The translations under genes and the position numbers were made by a program. From the NCBI GenBank assembly GCA_002238925.1, contig MPNH01000053.1, forward strand, positions 1 to 36,791: DNA of 36,791 nucleotides. Direction: 5' to 3'. This document shows positions 26,632-32,903 of the stretch, one piece after another (position 1 is the stretch's first letter; the number at the start of each line of letters is the position of its first letter). Source of the DNA: Spirochaetaceae bacterium bin103. Lineage in GTDB: Bacteria; Spirochaetota; Spirochaetia; SZUA-6; Bin103. A model generated the notes under the pieces. The model did not search any database and was not told where the DNA came from. It saw nothing but the letters and a program-made list of their open reading frames with translations.

Positions 26632-28098
26632 CTACAGTTGCACGCCGACCGCGGCGGCAAGCGCACGCAGCTTGTTCTGCGTCTCCTCGAACTCGGTGCG
26701 CGGCACCGAGTCGTATACCACCCCGGCGCCGGCGTGCAGTATCAGCCGGTTGCCCTTCTTGACCGCCGAGCGGATCGAGATGCAGGAGTCCAGCGTGCCG
26801 CCCGGCTCCACGTAGCCGACGATGCCGGCGTAGAAGCCGCGCGTCTCGCTCTCCAGGGTATCGAGCGTCTCCATCGCCTGGATCTTGGGCGCGCCCGACA
26901 CCGTGCCGGCGGGAAAGGTGGCGCGCACCGCGTCGGCGCCGCTCAGCCCGTCGCGCATGTCGCACTCCACCTGCGACACGATGTGCATGACGTGCGAGTA
27001 GTGCTCGATCACGTTGCGCTCGGTCACCTGCACGCTGCCCGCCTCGGCCACCCGGCCCAGGTCGTTGCGCGCCAGGTCGACCAGCATCAGGTGCTCGGCC
27101 AGCTCCTTCTCGTCGGACAGCAGGTCCTCCTGCAGCGCCACGTCCTCGCGGTGGTCCTTGCCGCGCCGCCGGGTGCCGGCAATCGGGCGCATCGCCGCGC
27201 GTCCGTCCGCCACCTTCACGTGCACCTCCGGCGACGCCCCGAACAACTGGAAGTCGCCGTAGTCGAGGTAGAACATGTAGGGCGAAGGGTTGGCGGAACG
27301 CAGGCTGCGGTACGCCTCCAGCGCCGGCAGCGCGGTCTCGATTTCCAGCCGCCGCGACAGCACCGCCTGGAACAGGTTGCCCTTGATAATCTCGCCGCGC
27401 AGGAACTCCACCCCGTCCAGGTACCACTCCTCGTCGCCGGAGCCGCACACCGTCGCGTCCGGGCTCGCCTTGGAGGCGGCCATGAAGTTGAAGTCCAGGT
27501 CGTCGATGCGGCGCTCGGTCTCGTCGAGCGCCTCCTCCAGGTCGATGCGGTGCTCGCGGTAGTTCACCCCCACCAGGGTGAGCGTGTCGGTGTAGTGGTC
27601 GAACACCACGAACACGTGGCCGAACACGAAGTAGGCGTCCGGCAGGTCGAGCGAGTCGGCCTTCTTCCGCAGGCGCACGGTGTCGAACTTGGCCGCGTAT
27701 TCGTAGGACAGGTAGCCGATGCCCCCCACCGGAAACGGAAACGGGTGCGCCCTGACCACCGGCAGCCGGCTGGTCCGCGACACGTAGGTGCCGGCATCCC
27801 CCGGCGGCGTGACATGCGCCGCCCCGGCATGCTGGTCGGCGAAGTAGCGCAGCACGTCCAGTATGTCGCGCCCGCTGCTGCGCAACCGGTAGCGCCGCCC
27901 GGCCCGCGTCATGATGAACTCGCCGGCCCGTTCCTGGATCGTGAACGCCGGCTTCAGCAGCAGGATGCTGTAGCGCTCGCGGCCGCGGTGGAAGGAGGCG
28001 GACTCCAGCAACACCCGCGCGTTCAGCTTGCGCGCCAGGGTGTAGGGCGTGAAGCGCTCCCCCGGAATGGTCCGTAGCAGGACGTCTGTGGTACTCAT
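26632..28098 (-). CDS. trpE: Anthranilate synthase component I
   Basis: First committed enzyme of tryptophan synthesis, making anthranilate from chorismate with ammonia from TrpGD. The C-terminal chorismate-binding half shows GEIIKGNLFQAVLSRR, PIAGTRRRGKD, DLARNDLGRV, TFPAGTVSGAPKIQAMETLD and LHAGAGVVYDS. The N-terminal half has the feedback-inhibition elements LLESASF and NPSPYMFY, so Trp inhibition should be retained. 488 residues. The ATG is preceded by GAGGAG at 4 nt. The upstream 250 nt hold an attenuator with its own promoter. Confidence 0.97.
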   Translation of the reverse strand: MSTTDVLLRTIPGERFTPYTLARKLNARVLLESASFHRGRERYSILLLKPAFTIQERAGEFIMTRAGRRYRLRSSGRDILDVLRYFADQHAGAAHVTPPGDAGTYVSRTSRLPVVRAHPFPFPVGGIGYLSYEYAAKFDTVRLRKKADSLDLPDAYFVFGHVFVVFDHYTDTLTLVGVNYREHRIDLEEALDETERRIDDLDFNFMAASKASPDATVCGSGDEEWYLDGVEFLRGEIIKGNLFQAVLSRRLEIETALPALEAYRSLRSANPSPYMFYLDYGDFQLFGASPEVHVKVADGRAAMRPIAGTRRRGKDHREDVALQEDLLSDEKELAEHLMLVDLARNDLGRVAEAGSVQVTERNVIEHYSHVMHIVSQVECDMRDGLSGADAVRATFPAGTVSGAPKIQAMETLDTLESETRGFYAGIVGYVEPGGTLDSCISIRSAVKKGNRLILHAGAGVVYDSVPRTEFEETQNKLRALAAAVGVQL

Positions 28099-28155
28099 GA
28101 TGCTCCTCGTCGGTTCATGGCCGGGCCGGGCTGCCGGGGAGCTGACTCGCGGGAA

Positions 28156-28236
28156 GGCGGCTCAAAAAAGAAAGAGCCGCCGGCCCTGGTCAACTCCTGC
28201 AACCAGAACCCGCGGCTCCCGGGCGCAACGCGCCCG
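28156..28236 (-). terminator. trp attenuator: terminator with competing hairpins
   Basis: Minus strand, in transcript order. First comes CGGGCGC-GTT-GCGCCCG (28236-28220, perfect 7 bp). Then GAGCCGC (28218-28212) pairs with GCGGCTC (28180-28174) around an inner CTGGT/ACCAG stem (28206-28202 with 28190-28186), followed at once by TTTCTTTTTT (28173-28164): an intrinsic terminator. Next a second GAGCCGCC (28163-28156) can pair with the same GGCGGCTC arm, placing the U-tract in a loop. GTCAAC (28241-28236) is also complementary to GTTGAC (28194-28189) inside the terminator, a candidate antiterminator. It ends 57 nt before trpE. Confidence 0.85.
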
Positions 28237-28253
28237 TTGACGTGGTATCCCGG

Positions 28254-28301
28254 TTATCCCGAGACCCACCACCAGAGATGGCTTGCCGTCGCCATAGTCA
28301 T
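28254..28301 (-). CDS. trpL: trp operon leader peptide
   Basis: 15-codon peptide MTMATASHLWWWVSG followed by TAA, upstream of trpE and just before the attenuator hairpins. Three consecutive Trp codons (28274-28266) are the sensing element: at low charged tRNA-Trp the ribosome would stall there and change the fold of the downstream RNA. The Trp-codon RNA (GTGGT) can pair with ACCAC at 28246-28242, as expected of segments 1 and 2 in classical attenuation. There is no good Shine-Dalgarno; the promoter -10 is 7 nt before the ATG, so the leader may be leaderless. A second ATG at codon 3 is in frame. Confidence 0.9.
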   Translation of the reverse strand: MTMATASHLWWWVSG

Positions 28302-28308
28302 GCCCGGT

Positions 28309-28337
28309 AACCTAACCCCCTCAACGAAGTACGTCAA
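28309..28337 (-). promoter_or_regulatory. trp operon promoter
   Basis: TTGACG (28337-28332), 17-bp spacer, TAGGTT (28314-28309) on the minus strand; the -35 matches 5 of 6, the -10 3 of 6. The start point would fall at or next to the trpL ATG. No inverted-repeat operator resembling a TrpR site was seen around it. Confidence 0.65.
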
Positions 28338-28391
28338 CCCCGCCCTTGCGGCACGAAGAGCGCCAGCGCTCAACCGCCCGTTAACCCAGGT

Positions 28392-28597
28392 ATGCAGACG
28401 AGAACCGACCGGCGCCTCCGCGAGCTGGACGACCTGTTCAACGGCCGGTGGGGCAAGCCGATGGAGGCCCTGGTAGAGGGTCGGAATGGGTGCGTCAGCG
28501 CCGCGGTCAGTTGGCCGACGGGTTCTCGCAGCGCCTGTTGCGCACGCCTGAGGCCGTGCACGCTCTTCTCGCCAAAGTAACGGAAGTTTCACAATAG
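28392..28597 (+). pseudogene. Broken gene fragment (DUF3782-like N-terminus plus frameshifted tail)
   Basis: The frame from ATG 28392 gives RTDRRLRELDDLFNGRWGKP and MEALVEG, which resembles the start of DUF3782-type proteins of the PD-(D/E)XK nuclease group. After codon 29-30 the sensible frame changes: from 28481 it reads SEWVRQRRGQLADGFSQRLL, then TPEAVHALLAKVTEVSQ and stop at 28597. The two pieces may come from one gene with a frameshift and large internal deletion, or from two genes. Too short to function. It marks the left edge of the lower-GC region and overlaps no other gene. Confidence 0.45.
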
Positions 28598-28670
28598 CGC
28601 TGCCTGCGTTCCTGGTCTAGTCACGATTCGGTTGCTATGCTGTACTGGAACAAGGAGTAAGAATCCAACA

Positions 28671-29993
28671 ATGAGTATCAGAAGCGCCCTCTTGCTACCG
28701 CTGGCAGCGTGCCTCATCGCAGTGGCTTGTTCCGGTACCGTGAGCACGAAGCCGGTTGACATGGAGGAGGACACCGAGGAGCCCGGAGAGCCCGGACAGC
28801 AGGTCTTTCCTTCACTGCTTCGTGCCGTCCACATGGGCGGTAACTGGGGAACCAATCGAGAGGTTTGGACACGATGGGTTGACGGCGGCAAAGCTGGTCC
28901 GCTCATCCCTCCAGACTACCTATCGTGGTTGCACAGCATACATGTGGACTGGGTCGGAATCTCGGTGGCTCTACACTACGACGACAGCATGGACAGTACA
29001 GTGGAGCGGGTGTACTTGTTGGCCGATATTATCCCGACCTTCACGGACGAAATTCTCCGGCAGATAATCCGGGAACTGCGGAGTGGCGGTATCGAAGTAT
29101 ATCTCACGCTAGCGTTCGAGGCACACGCCGCCACGACGGCATCACGTCCCGTGGAGAGATGGCAGCTTGGGCTGCCGAGGCCACCGGAGGGCGCCGCGCC
29201 CGAGGATTGGCCGTGGAGTCCTGCCCATCCTGATCACCAGCGCTTTGTTGCGGAGTTCTGGCAGACCTACACGGAACAGGCGGTGCACTTCGGGAAATTG
29301 GCCGAGGAAGAAGGGGTGAAGATGTACTCGCTGGGCACCGAGACTGATCGTCTCTTCCGTACACGAACAGGAGTGCATTGGCCGAACGATTTTGGCGACG
29401 AGCTCAAGGCGATGGTAGCCGGCGTGCGGGCCGTATACGATGGTCTGCTCACCTACGACATGCACTATAGCGTGCTCCAGTACGCTGAGTATTTTGACGG
29501 ATCTACCTATCTGTGGGAGGACTTGGCGCTCGACGTCGTCGGGATCAGCGCATATTTCGAACTCGTTGACGAGCTTCCAGACGGAGTCGTCTCGACGGAG
29601 ATTCTCGAACAGAGTTACGAGGACATCTTTGCGAGGATGCTGGTTCCGCTGGCCAGACGCAATCCGACTCTTCCGATACTGTTCGCTGAGTACGGTGCGG
29701 TCGATGTGGTCAGCTCGCCCTTCGATTCAGGCGCCGAGTCGCAAGGACGCCCCGTGGTGTTCGTCGACCGCAACGGAAACGATCTCGATGATGGTCAGGA
29801 GACCCAGGCAAACATGTTTCAGGCACTGTTCAACGTCATGGACCGACACCCCGGTGTACTGCTCGGAGTGTTCCTGTGGGACAACTGGATGGCGTCTGAC
29901 GATTTGTGGGCAGAGAACTACGGTTCGATGCGATCGTTCTCGATTCGGGACAAGCTCGCGGAAGAGGTCGTGCGGGAGGCTTACCGCCCGTAG
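28671..29993 (+). CDS. GH113-like glycoside hydrolase lipoprotein
   Basis: 440 residues. ATG 28671 begins a signal peptide with lipobox LIAVAC (Cys 20); AAGGAG is 13 nt upstream, further than usual. After a Glu/Pro-rich spacer comes a TIM barrel resembling the GH113 mannanases: RAVHMGGNWGTNREVW, KMYSLGTETDRLF with Glu 224 as likely acid/base, LALDVVGISAYFEL, and PILFAEYGAVDV with Glu 340 as likely nucleophile, then LLGVFLWDNWM. It probably hydrolyses beta-mannan-like glycans outside the cytoplasm; the substrate is inference. GC content and third codon positions are lower than in the trp and envelope genes, consistent with recent acquisition. Confidence 0.78.
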   Translation: MSIRSALLLPLAACLIAVACSGTVSTKPVDMEEDTEEPGEPGQQVFPSLLRAVHMGGNWGTNREVWTRWVDGGKAGPLIPPDYLSWLHSIHVDWVGISVALHYDDSMDSTVERVYLLADIIPTFTDEILRQIIRELRSGGIEVYLTLAFEAHAATTASRPVERWQLGLPRPPEGAAPEDWPWSPAHPDHQRFVAEFWQTYTEQAVHFGKLAEEEGVKMYSLGTETDRLFRTRTGVHWPNDFGDELKAMVAGVRAVYDGLLTYDMHYSVLQYAEYFDGSTYLWEDLALDVVGISAYFELVDELPDGVVSTEILEQSYEDIFARMLVPLARRNPTLPILFAEYGAVDVVSSPFDSGAESQGRPVVFVDRNGNDLDDGQETQANMFQALFNVMDRHPGVLLGVFLWDNWMASDDLWAENYGSMRSFSIRDKLAEEVVREAYRP

Positions 29994-30154
29994 CTCATCC
30001 TGTTACCGTGGAGACTGCCTCAGGCGGAAATGAGGGATTCGGCGCACAGAGGTTTCGGCAAGGGCAGACCCTCAGGCTGGGATATGCACCCACTACTGTT
30101 ATCAGTTCATGCGGGGGGAGCCAGCCGTTTCGTGTGACCGCTGCGGAGTCGACT

Positions 30155-31890
30155 TTACTGGCGGGTCAGGAGCAACTCGTAGAGGCCGTACGGGAAGCGC
30201 GTGCTGTCTTGCCAGTCGCCGTTGGCGTCCTTTTCCTGATCAACCCAGTACGACGACAAGAGTATCTGATCCTGCCGGTGCGTGGGAGCGTACGCCAGCC
30301 GCAACGTCTGATCCAGTACGTCGGGTAGTACACCAACCTCCCACGTTATGACCCGCTGGTTGGTCAGAATGATCGTATAGTTTCCTCCGGCTCCCCACGC
30401 TGCCACGAACGATGCGTCGACGTTGGCCACCGTACCGCTCGTTGTAGTGCCGCCGATCTCGTACAGGAACGAGCCATCGGCGCTGAACTCGAAAACCCAT
30501 GCCCACGGTCCGCGCAGCGTTCCGTCGTCGTTCTGAAAGGGACCAAGGGTCCCCGTCCACGTGCCGACAGGAGGTTCGGGCACCGGATCCTCGATCCGGC
30601 TGTAGCTGACGAGCGTGTCTGCGGGTTCCTCGTCGTTCCACGGGTGCATCATCACCGCGTCGTCGCTCTCGCCGAACTGGAGATCCTTGTCGACCCTGAG
30701 CGTGGCCGCCGGGTCCTGCCCGTGATCGATCCAGATTCGAGTGATCGTGTTGCCCGAGATACTCCAGGTGCCGCTCTCGGCGGCGTGGTTTTCGGCCGTG
30801 CCGTCGCTCCGCAATCGGACGTCGATCCAACGCGTCTCCGTAAACGTCAGGATGCGGCGATGATTTTCGTCGTCGGTCCAGTCCCACGTGCCGATCAGTC
30901 GGTCTGCGGGCGTCGCCTCCGTGACGGCAGCCACAACGGCCATACTGATGTCGACCGCGACTGACCCGCCATCGTTGGTCCCGGTCGCGGTGACAGTTAC
31001 CGTGGTTCCCGCCGGCGTCTCCGCCACCGGCGTCAGCGTGAGTACGCTGCCCGCGACAGCAACCGTCAGATAGCTGTTATCCGACGATACCGCGCTGTAG
31101 GTGTCCGCCCCGGTGAAGTGCCCGGATAGATCGATCGTTGCCGGCTCTGCCATCACGATCTCGACGCTCGGAATCTGGCTCGTGACTCGCGGCGGCAGTG
31201 CACTTCGCGTTGTCGTCGCGCCGGGAGCGACTTCCACTTCGACCTCCCCGTCGGCGGTCTGCTCGTATTCCAATTCCAGCGTCTCACCGATTTCCACGTC
31301 GGTGCCGCTGCAATCCTCGTCATCGCAAGAGGTCACCTCGAGCCGTATGGTCCCGGTCTCTTCCTCATCCTCGTTTGGCTCGGCCTCCCAGGTACCCGAC
31401 ACCACCGATCGGCTCAGCACCTCGGAACCGTTGCTGTCCTGCTGTGCGGCCGCCTGCGCGGCCTTGTATCCCGCCGACTGCACCACCACCTGGGCGGCAC
31501 CGCGGGTGACGACCGTCTCGCGCGTGAACGTCTGGTCGTCGTACAGGACAAAGTTCACGCTTACCTGGTTGCCGTCGTCATTCTGATACTCGGCCGCCCA
31601 GCTACCCACCAGCGCCATTTCTACGGCGGGGCCGGCGGCCCGGGGCGGCGGTGGCGGGGGGGGGGTGGCCGTCTCCTGGCCCCCCGGCACGCGGCCGCCC
31701 AGCTACCCACCAGCGCCATTTCTACGGCGGGCTCGGCGTCCGGGGCCGTGGATGGCGGCGGTGTGGTATCCGTCTTCGGCGCCGCCGCCTGACAGCCGCC
31801 GAGAGCGAAGGCAAGCGCCAACAATCCGATCACCGCCACGGCCTTTCCAAACGCACTCGAACTCCAAACATGAATCCACGACTTGCTCAT
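30155..31890 (-). pseudogene. Lipoprotein gene with repeated N-terminus and frameshift at a G10 tract
   Basis: Frame 1 (31890-31621) starts with a lipoprotein signal (AVAVIGLLALAFALGGC) and reads EPAVEMALVGSWAA before running out. Frame 2 (from about 31690 to 30155, 511 residues) lacks a signal, repeats AVEMALVGSWAA and continues with EYQNDDGNQ, an Ig-like module (LTVAVAGSVLTLTPVAETPA) and two lipocalin-like strand regions (LIGTWDWTDDENHRRILTF; PVGTWTGTLGPFQ). Removing the 101-bp repeat unit, or adding one base in the G10 tract (31656-31665), would join the frames into one intact lipoprotein. Either a phase-variable or broken gene, or an assembly error at the homopolymer. The start has GGGGGA 7 nt upstream. 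Confidence 0.8.
31591..31731. repeat. Exact 40-bp direct repeat flanking a G-rich 61-bp insert
   Basis: Copies at 31591-31630 and 31692-31731 are identical; the offset of 101 bp is not a multiple of three. The 61 bp between them resembles, with many differences, the sequence following the second copy, so the whole unit looks like a diverged tandem duplication. It contains ten consecutive G (31656-31665). Confidence 0.92.
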
Positions 31891-31927
31891 TCCTCAGTCC
31901 CCCGTAAGCGTGATAGCAGGAGCAGTT

Positions 31928-31956
31928 ATCGTAGCCTACGGAATCGGCGGTTCCAA
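31928..31956 (-). promoter_or_regulatory. Possible promoter for the frameshifted lipoprotein gene
   Basis: TTGGAA (31956-31951), 17-bp spacer, TACGAT (31933-31928) on the minus strand, 37 nt before ATG 31890; each hexamer matches 4 of 6. Confidence 0.45.
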
Positions 31957-32199
31957 AGATTGGATGTGATATGTGTGTGATTTGCGGCGTTACCTACGTA
32001 CCAATTGTGTACGCCGCTGTGCCAACGACGGCCCACCGCATGCACACACCGCTACCCGGGGCGGCGACAAGCGCGGGCTGCGCGGCAGGCAGGTGTAGGT
32101 ACGAGCGCCACAACACTTCCTGCTACGCTCTTCATGGCTTTCTTAGGCTTCACCTATCCTATCGAGTCTTGTCATGGCTCCGGACGTCCGCACTTGGAC
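31957..32199. other. Intergenic stretch without genes
   Basis: No frame here reads as protein. An inverted repeat GCGGCGT (31983-31989) with ACGCCGC about 20 nt further on could form a 7-bp stem. Nothing else is seen. Confidence 0.45.
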
Positions 32200-32442
32200 T
32201 CAGAGTTGGTATCTCAACCCAAGCTCTATACGGTGGACCAACAAAGGAAGTGCGATCGCCGATATTATCTTGTCTTGCCTGTCTGGGACGAGCGCCAACG
32301 TATCCGAATCGGTGTCCTCGTGCGTGTAGGTAGTCTCCAGCGTCCCGAGCAGCCGATATCCGAGCCGAATCGAGAGTCCGCCAGCGACCTTGATCGCGAC
32401 GCCGGCGCCGCCCTGATATGCAAACCCCCATCCGGAATGCAC
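32200..32442 (-). pseudogene. C-terminal remnant of an outer-membrane beta-barrel protein
   Basis: About 80 residues ending in stop read as the last strands of a barrel: GFAYQGGAGVAIKVAGGLSI, RLGYRLLGTLETTYTHEDTD, then IISAIALPLLVHRIELGLRYQL. The closing GLRYQL pattern is typical of small opacity-type barrels. Upstream the frame turns into unstructured sequence with no signal peptide or start, so the 5' part of the gene is lost. It is not a copy of the intact barrel at 6068-6646. Confidence 0.6.
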
Positions 32443-32865
32443 CGTGGCTTCAGACCCGTCCGGGGCGTTTTCGGTACGCCGGTGCTGGTGTATCATTCGT
32501 TCAAAAAAGGCCAGGACTGTTGTACCTCGGTTACTTGTTTCTGAGGAACGGTTCCTCTTCTGTACTTGCCCACCGCCGGGGTCCTCCCGCGGCCCGCCAA
32601 GTTCGGGAGGAGCGCGGATCACCAGCCGCCCATCCCGGCAGCCGCGTCATCGACTATCACCAGTACCGCCCGAGGCCCCTGCACCGCGTTTACGACCCCT
32701 ATTCGAACAGCACCGAATTTGCCTGCAACGGTCGTGTTTGGCCCAAAGTGCGATGCTCTACCTGACATTTGATGTATGGTTTTGGTCGGTTGGTGCTGTC
32801 AATCCTTCGGTCGATTGATTGGGCGTGCCGCTGGTTAAATCCAGTATTTTGTGACGCAGGGTTGC
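32443..32865. other. Region of gene debris upstream of the kinase
   Basis: About 420 bp with mixed GC and several short open frames on both strands, none with a start signal or a recognisable protein. An open frame continues from 32772 into the kinase gene, but its codons are AT-richer than the kinase body, so I treat it as non-coding. Confidence 0.45.
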
Positions 32866-32896
32866 TTGACCGTGCGGTCGAAGATGATGCTAAGCT
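32866..32896 (+). promoter_or_regulatory. Possible promoter for the kinase-regulator gene
   Basis: TTGACC (32866-32871), 19-bp spacer, TAAGCT (32891-32896), then 7 nt to ATG 32904. The -35 is good, the spacer long and the -10 weak (3 of 6). Confidence 0.35.
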
Positions 32897-32903
32897 TGCA
32901 TTG

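Noticed and set aside
28354..28375. Repeat family shared with 19144-19157 (AGCGCCAGCGCTCA)
   Set aside because: Only 14 bases, self-complementary and GC-rich; two occurrences in 37 kb are not enough for a repeat family.
32418..32765. Plus-strand frame ending in VIDYHQYRPRPLHRVYDPYS
   Set aside because: No start signal, no recognised domain, and it overlaps the barrel remnant on the other strand; probably debris.
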